Of a DNA stretch of 64,000 nt, positions 8,211 through 19,104 are shown piece by piece. How positions within the stretch are numbered: the stretch's first letter is position 1; each line of letters starts with the position of its first letter. The position numbers and the translations under genes are program-made. The DNA is from Fuerstiella sp. (GTDB lineage Bacteria > Planctomycetota > Planctomycetia > Planctomycetales > Planctomycetaceae), in NCBI GenBank assembly GCA_022843805.1, contig JALHMY010000046.1, forward strand, positions 1-64,000. Reading direction: 5' to 3'. Below the pieces are notes generated by a model that was not told the DNA's origin, did not search any database, and saw only the letters and a program-made list of their open reading frames with translations.

Positions 8211-9110
8211 ATGCTTCACCTTCACGATGTGGAAATTGTTGATACGTTTGCAGAGGCTTTTCCAATCAAAGCCACTCGACTGATTATCACGGCTGATTCT
8301 GCAGCCTGGGCTCGGACTGCCGCAACGGTCCTTTGCGGCAATGCCACAAGTGTCATTGCCTGTGATGTGGAAGCGGATATCGAACGTGAGCTCATCCCGG
8401 AAGAAACGCCTGACGGACGACCAGGAGTGTCCGTGCTGGCGTTTGGATTTGACCTTCCCGGCCTGACCCGGTCGATGCAAAGTCGAGTTGGCCAGTGTGT
8501 GCTGACATGTCCGACAACCGCCTGTTACAACGGCTTGCCGGACTGTCCAAAGGAAAAGCGAATCCGTATTGGCGGCGGAATTCGATACTTCGGAGACGGC
8601 TTTCAGAAGTCTCGAAAACTGGATGATCGGCGGTTCTGGCGAATTCCCGTAATGGATGGCGAATTTGTCTGTGAAGACTGGTTTGGCACAGTCACAGGAG
8701 TGGCAGGGGGAAATCTTCTGATCTGCGGCACGACGGGCGCGGCGGCACTGCGGGCGGCGGAAGCGGCCGTGCAGGCGATTCGGGAGGTGCCCGACGTTGC
8801 ACTTCCATTCCCCGGCGGAATCGTTCGGTCGGGAAGCAAGGTTGGTTCGCGTTATCCAAAGCTCAAAGCCAGTACCAATGACGCGTACTGTCCAACGCTG
8901 AGAGTGCTGGTTACTTCTGAGCTTCCTCGTGAGTGCCAGGCGGTCTATGAAATTGTGATCGACGGCCTTTCATTTGGAGCGGTGCAGACAGCAATGCGAC
9001 AGGGCCTGCACGCCGCAGCGAAGAGTGAGGGTGTGCTTCGCATCACCGCGGGCAATTATGGCGGGAAACTCGGGAAACACCATTTTCAGCTGAAAGACCT
9101 GCTCACTTAG
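8211..9110 (+). CDS. ftr: Formylmethanofuran:tetrahydromethanopterin formyltransferase
   Basis: The 299-residue protein matches Ftr/FhcD in length and sequence, including 'VEIVDTFAEAFPIKATRLIITA', 'CPTTACYNGL' and 'IGGGIRYFGDGFQ'. It moves the formyl group between tetrahydromethanopterin and methanofuran in the cytoplasm. With FmdA it would finish formaldehyde oxidation by releasing formate, or start the reverse path. It is 53 bp downstream of fmdA. The structural subunit gene fmdC/fhcC, usually part of the same complex, is not in this cluster or elsewhere in the window. Confidence 0.95.
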   Translation: MLHLHDVEIVDTFAEAFPIKATRLIITADSAAWARTAATVLCGNATSVIACDVEADIERELIPEETPDGRPGVSVLAFGFDLPGLTRSMQSRVGQCVLTCPTTACYNGLPDCPKEKRIRIGGGIRYFGDGFQKSRKLDDRRFWRIPVMDGEFVCEDWFGTVTGVAGGNLLICGTTGAAALRAAEAAVQAIREVPDVALPFPGGIVRSGSKVGSRYPKLKASTNDAYCPTLRVLVTSELPRECQAVYEIVIDGLSFGAVQTAMRQGLHAAAKSEGVLRITAGNYGGKLGKHHFQLKDLLT

Positions 9111-9115
9111 GCGGT

Positions 9116-10018
9116 ATGTTAATGGGAACTGGTGAACTGGCCGCCATCGGAGCCGCATTCCTGTGGGCCATTGGAAGTCTGTTGTATTCCCGAATTCACC
9201 TGAACGCTTTCGAGATAAGTCTCGGGAAAAATGTGCTGGCGATTGGTGTGTTTGCCGTGCACCTGCTGATTGAGTCGATCATTTTGCAGGGAACTGTCTT
9301 TCAGGCGGACTGGCAGTCATGGGGCTGGCTGGCGCTCAGCGGGCTCATTGGTATTGTCATTGGGGATACTCTTTACTTTCGCAGCCTGCAGATTCTTGGC
9401 CCCAGAAAAGCACTGATCGTATCCACATCGTCACCCCTGTTTACTGCTCTCATGGGCTGGATTTTTCTCAGTGAACAGATTTCGGCCAAAGGGCTGGCCG
9501 GAATTTTAATGACGGTGACTGGAGTCACCATTGTGGTTGCCGATCGAGGTTCCGGTGACGACTCGGCCGGATTTTATCCGGGCACACTGGGACAGGGCGT
9601 CTGGCTGGGGATACTGGCAGCTTTTTGTACGGCGGCGGGGGCCGTCGCCAGCCGGACGGGCATGCGCACGAGCGGGCCTCTGGAGGCTGCATTTGTTCGC
9701 GTCTTCGTCTCCGGGGTGACTGCAGTCCTTGTGATGGGTGTCTCCGGAAAACTGGGTGAAACAGGTCGGCGAGTTGCCAGCTGGAACGTCTTGAAGCGGC
9801 TGCTGCCCGCAATCATCTGTGGCACCTGGCTTGGGATCTGGCTGAGCCAGGTCGCATACAAATATACCAGTGCAGCCACAGCGAATACCCTGACCTGTAC
9901 AACTCCACTGTTTGTCACGCCCATGGTGCGATTCATTTACGGTCATCGCATTACAGTGACCGGGGTTGCCGGTGCGCTGCTGACGATCATGGGAATTGCG
10001 ATGATAACGGTGCCATAG
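9116..10018 (+). CDS. EamA/DMT-family membrane permease
   Basis: A 300-residue protein made almost entirely of hydrophobic helices, about ten in two homologous halves, as in the drug/metabolite transporter (EamA) family. The N-half begins 'GELAAIGAAFLWAIGSLLYSR', and the second half shows 'GVWLGILAAFCTAAGAVASRTG'. It starts five bases after the ftr stop, so it is almost certainly cotranscribed with the C1 genes. A second ATG at 9122 is equally possible as start. Substrate is unknown; by context it might move a C1-pathway metabolite or cofactor precursor, but that is inference. Confidence 0.85.
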   Translation: MLMGTGELAAIGAAFLWAIGSLLYSRIHLNAFEISLGKNVLAIGVFAVHLLIESIILQGTVFQADWQSWGWLALSGLIGIVIGDTLYFRSLQILGPRKALIVSTSSPLFTALMGWIFLSEQISAKGLAGILMTVTGVTIVVADRGSGDDSAGFYPGTLGQGVWLGILAAFCTAAGAVASRTGMRTSGPLEAAFVRVFVSGVTAVLVMGVSGKLGETGRRVASWNVLKRLLPAIICGTWLGIWLSQVAYKYTSAATANTLTCTTPLFVTPMVRFIYGHRITVTGVAGALLTIMGIAMITVP

Positions 10019-10040
10019 ACGACGAGTGAGTCACATAAAA

Positions 10041-10120
10041 TTCCGGGAAATGTTTGTCGGGACGGGGAGAATCTGTGTGTGGGTATGCGGAGATGGAAAA
10101 ATGACTCCCGTTTCCGGGAA
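10041..10120. promoter_or_regulatory. Possible regulatory pair of TTCCGGGAA palindromes before the ATP synthase operon
   Basis: The 231-bp gap between the EamA gene and the first atp gene holds two copies of the palindromic nonamer TTCCGGGAA at 10041-10049 and 10112-10120, in similar flanks (a-rich left, AATG/ATGG right). This is the only structure I see in the gap. A regulatory role is a guess from position; they may be chance or part of a degenerate repeat. Confidence 0.2.
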
Positions 10121-10249
10121 ATGGTGGCTCATTGGGGAGCCCTCTTTGACTGCATTTTCGAACAGTTGTAGAGTTCGCCCACTCAACCGTCGGTTTGTGA
10201 TCAGCAACTTGCCTGAAGCATGCTCAAGCGATTCTGTTTGAGGTTAGCA

Positions 10250-10534
10250 ATGGCTGAAAAACCGGGTTCGTCAGCAAAGAGAACGTCTCAGGTCGCGCAG
10301 GCGTATCAGTTTGCGAACGAAATTCTGTCAGCTGCAATTTCTCTGGCCTTGCTGGCCTGGGGTGGCAGCTGGCTGGACGGGAAATTTGGCAGCAAGCCAT
10401 TGCTGACAATCACTGGTGCGTGTCTTGGTTTTCTGGTTGCGGGTTTTTCGCTTCGTCGGCTGCTGAAGCGTCTTGATCGTCAGGCTGCGGCGAAGCGATC
10501 AGCAGCGGAGGAAGAAAGGTCGTCGTCCAGGTGA
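10250..10534 (+). CDS. AtpI/AtpZ-like ATP synthase-associated small membrane protein
   Basis: A 94-residue protein with two predicted membrane helices ('ILSAAISLALLAWGGSWLDGKFG' and 'LLTITGACLGFLVAGFSLRRLL') and a charged C-terminal tail. This is the layout of the F0F1-ATPase gene-1 family (AtpZ), found first in many atp operons and linked to assembly or Mg2+ uptake. ATG 10250 with GAGG seven bases upstream was chosen over a longer frame from 10220. The stop overlaps the next gene's GTG start (GTGA at 10531-10534), so the two are translationally coupled. Confidence 0.8.
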   Translation: MAEKPGSSAKRTSQVAQAYQFANEILSAAISLALLAWGGSWLDGKFGSKPLLTITGACLGFLVAGFSLRRLLKRLDRQAAAKRSAAEEERSSSR

Positions 10535-10926
10535 AAGTATCGGCAGGAGTTGGCAGCTGGAAGGCGGCGGTGTATCTGACGTTTGCAGTGGTGGTTGGCT
10601 GGCTCCTGTGTTTCTGGCCTGCCAGGATGCTGCGGGGAGATGCCGGGCTCTTCTGGATGACAGTTGCCGCGATCTGTTGTTTGATTCCTGGGTGGATAGT
10701 TGTGTTCCTTTCGCGACTCGCTATCTTTCCGGACGAACTGTGGCTGATGCTGGCTCAAACCAGCGTGAGGCTGGTTTCAGTGATGGGGGCGGCTGTGGCG
10801 GTGCGGACGTTTTGGCCGCAGCTGGGTGTGGCCGACTTTTTTGGCTGGTTAATAGGGTTTTATCTGCTGGCACTGTTGCTGGAAGTGTATTTGCTTCGAG
10901 CCGGTCGTGGCGGTGTTTCGAAATAG
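10531..10926 (+). CDS. Hydrophobic protein in AtpI position of the atp operon
   Basis: A 131-residue protein with four predicted membrane helices (approximately residues 12-28, 40-60, 73-92 and 101-122). It begins with GTG inside the previous gene's stop. Its place between the AtpZ-like gene and atpB, and its size and four helices, match the ATP synthase subunit I family, which helps assemble the c-ring in other bacteria. I do not recognise a conserved motif, so this is a positional assignment. The gap to atpB is about 120-160 bp and shows nothing clear. Confidence 0.65.
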   Translation: MKVSAGVGSWKAAVYLTFAVVVGWLLCFWPARMLRGDAGLFWMTVAAICCLIPGWIVVFLSRLAIFPDELWLMLAQTSVRLVSVMGAAVAVRTFWPQLGVADFFGWLIGFYLLALLLEVYLLRAGRGGVSK

Positions 10927-11085
10927 GCTGGCTCGTGGCTTTAACTCTGCATTGAGTGCGAGTCACCACTGGCTGCGGTTCTTTGTAAATGTTATCGCAT
11001 CGGGTTTTCGATGGGGACGGTGGACTCGCTGTGAGTCGACCTTGAATGTGTGAAGTCGCAGGAATTCGTAACGCATTGTAATTCT

Positions 11086-12063
11086 ATGGGCGGTGACTCA
11101 TTCCATCATGTTCGTGACTTCGGCTTCTTTGAGCTTCCCGGTGGCTTAAAGGTTGCTCTCCCGTCGATTCCGCTGCCGGAATTTCTTGGTGGTCATTTCC
11201 AGATCACGAAATTCATGGTTCTGCAGTTGCTTGCGGCAGCAATTGTGCTGGTGATTTTCCGAGGCTTGTCAAAGCGCATTGCGTCGGGCCAGCCTGCAAA
11301 GGGTCGCTTCTGGAATTTCTGGGAAGCGATTGCTCTGTTTGTTCGCGATGAAGTTGTGCGGCCCACGATTGGAGATCATGATCATGGGGCACATGATCAT
11401 GGATCGCATGGGCACGAGAGCGGCTCGCATGATCTGCATGGATCTCATTCGGGCGGGCATGGAACTTCGGCATCTGATGCTCACGGTCATGCAGGCGGGC
11501 ACGGTCATGTGGGGCACGCCGTTGCTTATGCTCATCCGGCAGACAAATATCTGCCGTTTATCTGGAGCTGCTTCTTTTACATTCTGATTTGTAATCTGCT
11601 GGGCGCGATTCCGTTTCTGGGATCGGCGACAGGCAGCATTTCGGTGACAGGTGCATTGGCGCTTTGTGCGTTTGTTGCAACTGTTGTGTTTGGCTTTCAG
11701 GCAATGGGTCCGGCGGGATTCTTTGGCAACATGATGCCTGATACTGGCGTTGGCGGTCCTTTTGGGAAGACTTTGTCCCTTGGGATTTTTGGCATTGAGA
11801 TTTTTGGATTTTTCATCAAGCACGGAGTGCTTGCGGTTCGACTTTTTGCCAACATTATGGGCGGTCATACGGTGCTGGGTGTGATTCTGGGGTTTATTGC
11901 TTCGGGCGCATCAATGGGGTTCCTTTGGTATCCCATCACTGTGGGCAGCATTGGAATGCAGCTGTTTATCGGGCTGCTTGAGTTGTTTGTTGCGTTTTTG
12001 CAGGCTTATGTGTTCTCGTTCCTGGCCACGATTTTTATTGCGGGTGCTGTGCACGAGCATTAG
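11086..12063 (+). CDS. atpB: ATP synthase F0 subunit a with histidine-rich insertion
   Basis: Subunit a forms the proton half-channels against the c-ring. The essential arginine is in 'AVRLFANIMGGH', and the last helices ('GLLELFVAFLQAYVFSFLATIFI') carry the usual conserved polar residues. From ATG 11086 the protein has 325 residues, longer than most bacterial homologues. The excess is a 53-residue segment (residues 98-150, DNA 11377-11535) with 16 histidines in HDHG/HGH patterns, between the first membrane helix and 'YLPFIWSCFFYILI'. By the known topology of subunit a this loop is cytoplasmic. A GTG at 11050 would add 12 residues. Neither start has a strong ribosome binding site. Confidence 0.93.
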   Translation: MGGDSFHHVRDFGFFELPGGLKVALPSIPLPEFLGGHFQITKFMVLQLLAAAIVLVIFRGLSKRIASGQPAKGRFWNFWEAIALFVRDEVVRPTIGDHDHGAHDHGSHGHESGSHDLHGSHSGGHGTSASDAHGHAGGHGHVGHAVAYAHPADKYLPFIWSCFFYILICNLLGAIPFLGSATGSISVTGALALCAFVATVVFGFQAMGPAGFFGNMMPDTGVGGPFGKTLSLGIFGIEIFGFFIKHGVLAVRLFANIMGGHTVLGVILGFIASGASMGFLWYPITVGSIGMQLFIGLLELFVAFLQAYVFSFLATIFIAGAVHEH

Positions 12064-12168
12064 TGATCGATGGCAGGTTGAGTGCGAAGTTTGTGAGGCT
12101 TTTGTTGCATCTTGTGTCTTGGCGTATCTGACGACACTTTGGGTTCGAATTTGAATAAGGAGTTGCTT

Positions 12169-12462
12169 GTGGCTCGGTTTCTGAAGTATTGCCTGATGGT
12201 GGTAGCGGCTTTCGCATTGATGTCCGGGACTGTAATGGCTGACGAAGTGGGTGCTAAGGCATCGATCGACTTCAGCAAGTACTTCGGCGCTGGTCTGGTG
12301 CTGATTGGTGCAGGGATGGGCATTGGCAAGATTGGTGTTGCTGCCGTTGAGAGCATGGCTCGTCAGCCGGAAGTGGCTGGAGACATTCGCGGAGCAATGA
12401 TTGTTGCTGCCGCTCTTATTGAAGGTGCGACATTCTTCGCTCTGATTGTCTGTTTCACGTGA
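12169..12462 (+). CDS. atpE: ATP synthase F0 subunit c (with N-terminal signal-like extension)
   Basis: The 97-residue protein has the two-helix c-subunit hairpin with polar loop 'ARQPEVAGDIRG' and the proton-binding glutamate in 'AALIEGATFF'. The residues around it (no Gln in helix 1, EGA rather than EST) suggest H+ rather than Na+ coupling. The GTG start at 12169 is set by AAGGAG at 12157-12162, six bases upstream. It gives an extra N-terminal hydrophobic segment, 'FLKYCLMVVAAFALMSGTVMA', resembling a cleavable signal sequence ahead of the mature subunit. Confidence 0.93.
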   Translation: MARFLKYCLMVVAAFALMSGTVMADEVGAKASIDFSKYFGAGLVLIGAGMGIGKIGVAAVESMARQPEVAGDIRGAMIVAAALIEGATFFALIVCFT

Positions 12463-12583
12463 TTTGTGATGCCGTAGTTTGTTGCGGCAGTGCTCATTGT
12501 GAAGTCTTCTGTGGCCTGCTCGCTGCGTTCCGGCAATTCTAACGCTTTTCGTATTGCGCCCTCCCTATAGTGTGTCGTAAGTT

Positions 12584-13282
12584 ATGATCTGCACAATGAG
12601 AGTATTGCCATTGTCGTGTCTGCTGCTGCTTGCTCTGTCGGCCGTGGGTCCCGTGGCTGATGCGGATGAAAAGGCATCAGGAGAGACGACTTCGGCCCAG
12701 GCAGCCGAAGCGAGTTCTCATGATTCAGCTGCTGCTGACGCGGACTCCGGTCATGCTGAAGCGGGGCATGATGCGCATGGGGGTGGTCATGAGACAGGCG
12801 TGCCTGGTTTCAAGGCCGACCTTGCACTCTGGTCGCTTGTCGTGTTCGTCTGCTTCCTGTTCGTTCTTAGAAAAGCAGCCTGGGGGCCGCTGATCGAAGG
12901 GCTGGACAAGCGAGAGTCGGGGATTCGCAATTCGATTGCTCAGGCTGAAGAGAGTCATCGGAAGGCGAAAGCCCTTCTGGCGGAATATGACGTGAAGCTG
13001 AAGAATGCCGAACAGACTGTGCAGGGGATGATTGCGGAGGCGAAGCGAGATGCTGAGCGGACCAGTCAGGACCTGATTGCAGCTGCCCAGAAGGAAGTGA
13101 ATGCGATTCGGGAGCGTGCTCGTGAGGATATCGGTCAGGCTCGGGATGCCGCGCTGGCCGAGGTGTTCACGACGCTGAATAGTCAGATCGTTCAGGCGAC
13201 TGAGCATGTTCTTGGGCGAACAATGACGGACGGCGATCAGGACCGTCTTGTTCGGGAAGCTCTTGCGGGCGTTTCACGCTGA
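12584..13282 (+). CDS. atpF: ATP synthase F0 subunit b with signal peptide and His-rich N-terminal segment
   Basis: The C-terminal two thirds are the typical b-subunit: one membrane helix ('LALWSLVVFVCFLFVLRKAAW'), then a long charged coiled coil that dimerises as the peripheral stalk. Unusually, the helix is preceded by about 80 residues: a signal-peptide-like stretch ('LPLSCLLLLALSAVGPVADA') and an acidic, alanine- and histidine-rich segment (GHAEAGHDAHGGGHETG). By b-subunit topology this segment would be on the outer face of the membrane. The start may be ATG 12584 or 12596. The 232-residue length is well above the common 156-170. Confidence 0.92.
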   Translation: MICTMRVLPLSCLLLLALSAVGPVADADEKASGETTSAQAAEASSHDSAAADADSGHAEAGHDAHGGGHETGVPGFKADLALWSLVVFVCFLFVLRKAAWGPLIEGLDKRESGIRNSIAQAEESHRKAKALLAEYDVKLKNAEQTVQGMIAEAKRDAERTSQDLIAAAQKEVNAIRERAREDIGQARDAALAEVFTTLNSQIVQATEHVLGRTMTDGDQDRLVREALAGVSR

Positions 13283-13361
13283 TGGTTTAGCCCTGACGGT
13301 TTAGACCTGATGGTTTCGGCGGTCTTCGGATCGTTGTACGGTAAATGTGTTTGAGGATACT

Positions 13362-15468
<2,107 letters not shown>

Positions 15469-15599
15469 TAGTCCAGGCCGATCGGAGTCTGTGTCAGACT
15501 TTCGATAGGCGATTCGATGGCCCGTGGCTTTGTAAGAGCCAGGCTGGTGCAGATTTGGTGTTTCCGTTTTGGCAGAACTGTTGGTTCAACGGCTGATTC

Positions 15600-16475
15600 A
15601 TGGCAAACGCAAGACTACTTGTAAAACGTCTGAAAGCGGTTCGCAATATCCGCAAGATCACTCGCACGATGGAGCTGATCGCTACCAGTCGTTTTAAGAA
15701 GGCGATGGATCGGGCAACCGAGGCCGCTGAGTACACGAAAAAGATCTCTGAAATTGTCGGTGACCTCGGTCGCGCAAGTCTGAGTTTCGCTCATCCATTG
15801 CTGGAGAAGCGAACTGAAGAGAAACGCAGTATCCTTCTGGTGCTGACGTCCAATCGCGGGTTGTGCGGCGGTTACAATGCGAGTGTGCTCAGACAGACGG
15901 TCGCTCACGTGCGTGAGATGAAGGCAAAGAACGTCGAGTGTGCACTTGAAGTGTCGGGCAAACGAGGTATCAAGTTCCTGAATTTTCAGAAGTATCCGCT
16001 GGCTGCCAGCTATACAAATTTTGAAGATCAGCCGGCTTTTGCTCAGGTCAATGAGCTGGGTACTCGCTACGCAGAAGACTTCATTGCCGGGCGAATTGAT
16101 CGACTGGATGTCGCGTACACTCGATTTGAATCGAGCTCCCGACAGATTGCCGTTGTTGAATCGCTGTTGCCACTTTCGAGTTTGTCAACGGGTACGGATA
16201 CGGCAAAAGACAGCGGAATTGAGTACGAATTTCTGCCGTCAGCTCAGGAAGTTCTGGAAGAAATCGTACCGGCTGCCTTTCGTGCAAAGCTCTTCAAGTG
16301 TTTTCTTGACGCTGCAGTGAGTGAGCAGATTGCACGAATGGTGGCGATGAAGGGTGCGACTGAGAACGCGGACGAAATGGCGGGAAGTCTGAAGCAGCAG
16401 TACAATCGAGCCCGTCAGGCAGGTATCACATCGGAACTGGCCGAAATTATTGGTGGTGCGGCAGCTCTTGAGTAG
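15600..16475 (+). CDS. atpG: ATP synthase F1 subunit gamma
   Basis: The 291-residue central-stalk rotor subunit. The N-terminal helix carries 'LVKRLKAVRNIRKITRTMELIATSRFKKA', and the C-terminal helix has the conserved 'MKGATENADEMAGSLKQQYNRARQAGITSELAEIIGGAAAL'. Rotation of this shaft drives conformational change in the beta subunits. It follows atpA after 131 bp in which I see no gene. Confidence 0.96.
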   Translation: MANARLLVKRLKAVRNIRKITRTMELIATSRFKKAMDRATEAAEYTKKISEIVGDLGRASLSFAHPLLEKRTEEKRSILLVLTSNRGLCGGYNASVLRQTVAHVREMKAKNVECALEVSGKRGIKFLNFQKYPLAASYTNFEDQPAFAQVNELGTRYAEDFIAGRIDRLDVAYTRFESSSRQIAVVESLLPLSSLSTGTDTAKDSGIEYEFLPSAQEVLEEIVPAAFRAKLFKCFLDAAVSEQIARMVAMKGATENADEMAGSLKQQYNRARQAGITSELAEIIGGAAALE

Positions 16476-16591
16476 GTGTTGACGTTAACAGAAGATTGAA
16501 ACAGGGCGGGGTCGGTCATCTGACGTCGACCAGAAACACGGGATTTACGATTCAGGTCCATTCGGCGGTTGCAGGTGGTCCTCAGTATTAA

Positions 16592-18052
<1,461 letters not shown>

Positions 18053-18244
18053 GTGGAAGGAACTTAGGGGTTGCCTGGCAGCCCCTGTTACTTTTGCAGA
18101 GGTACTGGTGATCACGGGCACTGCTGACGCGGTGCATGTGGCTTGAACAGAGCAAAAAGATTAAAGTGACGGCAAAGTCGGTTGTATGTTTGTGTTGAGT
18201 AGACCGGCTGATTTGAATTCCTGGAAGTTCACTGGATTCCCATT

Positions 18245-18643
18245 GTGGCAGATCTTCGTCTGGTCCTTGTGACCCCGGAAAAAACGCTGTTTGATCGTCC
18301 GGTGGCATCGATTCGTGTGCCTCTGTTTGACGGTTCGGCCGGATTTTATCCCGGCCGAGCTCCACTGGTCGGGCGTCTTGGCGTGGGTGAACTGCGGCTG
18401 ACGGACGGTAACGGTGTCAGTGAGTCATACTTTGTGGATGGTGGGTTCGTTCAGGTAAAAGGGGCTCAGGTTTCAGTACTGACCAACGCTGCGGTGGCAG
18501 CTTCAGAAATCAGCCGCAAAGAGTCTGCTGCGAAACTGGAAGAAGCACGAGCCACAAGGGCGATCAGTGAAGAAGAACGGAACGTGGCCGTTAAGAAACT
18601 GCAGCGAGCCCGTGCTCTGTTGCGAATGGCCAGCAAGGATTAG
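18245..18643 (+). CDS. atpC: ATP synthase F1 subunit epsilon
   Basis: The 132-residue epsilon subunit has the N-terminal beta sandwich ('LVLVTPEKTLFDRPVASIRVPLFDGSAGFYPGRAPLVGRLGVGELR') and a C-terminal helical hairpin ('EEARATRAISEEERNVAVKKLQRARALLRM') that can inhibit rotation. It starts with GTG at 18245, the only in-frame start giving the full domain. Confidence 0.93.
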   Translation: MADLRLVLVTPEKTLFDRPVASIRVPLFDGSAGFYPGRAPLVGRLGVGELRLTDGNGVSESYFVDGGFVQVKGAQVSVLTNAAVAASEISRKESAAKLEEARATRAISEEERNVAVKKLQRARALLRMASKD

Positions 18644-18651
18644 GTGAACTG

Positions 18652-18888
18652 ATGGCACTCGACAAATTCGATCCGCGAACTGATCAGCTGGTCATGGAAG
18701 TTCGAACGCTTTGGGATTCTTCGGTTGGAGATTTGTCGGCTGAAGATCGCGAGTGGGTTGCCAGTTCTCTGCACGAGAACCCTTCGCTCGCAACAAACAT
18801 CTCCTATGAACGATCCCACACGGGCTTTGTTCGCGTCATTAAAGTGACGCTTGAGGATATCCAGCGGCTGTATTTGTCACGCAGCTGA
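18652..18888 (+). CDS. Small conserved-looking protein at the end of the atp operon, unknown function
   Basis: A 78-residue acidic, soluble protein (MALDKFDPRTDQL...) starting eight bases after atpC, with GGTGA upstream, so it is probably in the atp transcript. It shows no membrane helix, cysteine pair or motif that I recognise. The tight spacing and good codon pattern support it being real. A link to ATP synthase assembly or regulation is only suggested by position. Confidence 0.7.
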   Translation: MALDKFDPRTDQLVMEVRTLWDSSVGDLSAEDREWVASSLHENPSLATNISYERSHTGFVRVIKVTLEDIQRLYLSRS

Positions 18889-19104
18889 AAATATCCCGAT
18901 CTTACGCTTTGCTGCATTAATAGAGCGTTCGCCAGCCAGTGCAATCGTACTCGTACTCAGTGCAACGGTACTCGTACTCGAATTTCGAGTGATGGCCGCG
19001 CCGACGGAGAACCATGGCTGATAGTCGAACGCGCGAATCTGCCTAATCTGAACGCTGAATGCAGATGCCTTGCCGGTGCTGAAATCCGAGCGATGCGGTT
19101 CCTG
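18889..19104. repeat. Short direct repeats after the atp operon
   Basis: No gene. The duplicated phrase CAGTGCAA-C-GTACTCGTACT occurs twice within 18937-18980 with one or two changes, a type of short repeat I know to be frequent in planctomycete intergenic DNA. The rest leads into the duplicated block that begins near 19105. Confidence 0.5.

Noticed and set aside
10026-10241. 71-codon frame between EamA and atp genes
   Set aside because: Weak start, no family resemblance, and it overlaps the region with palindromes before the atp operon.
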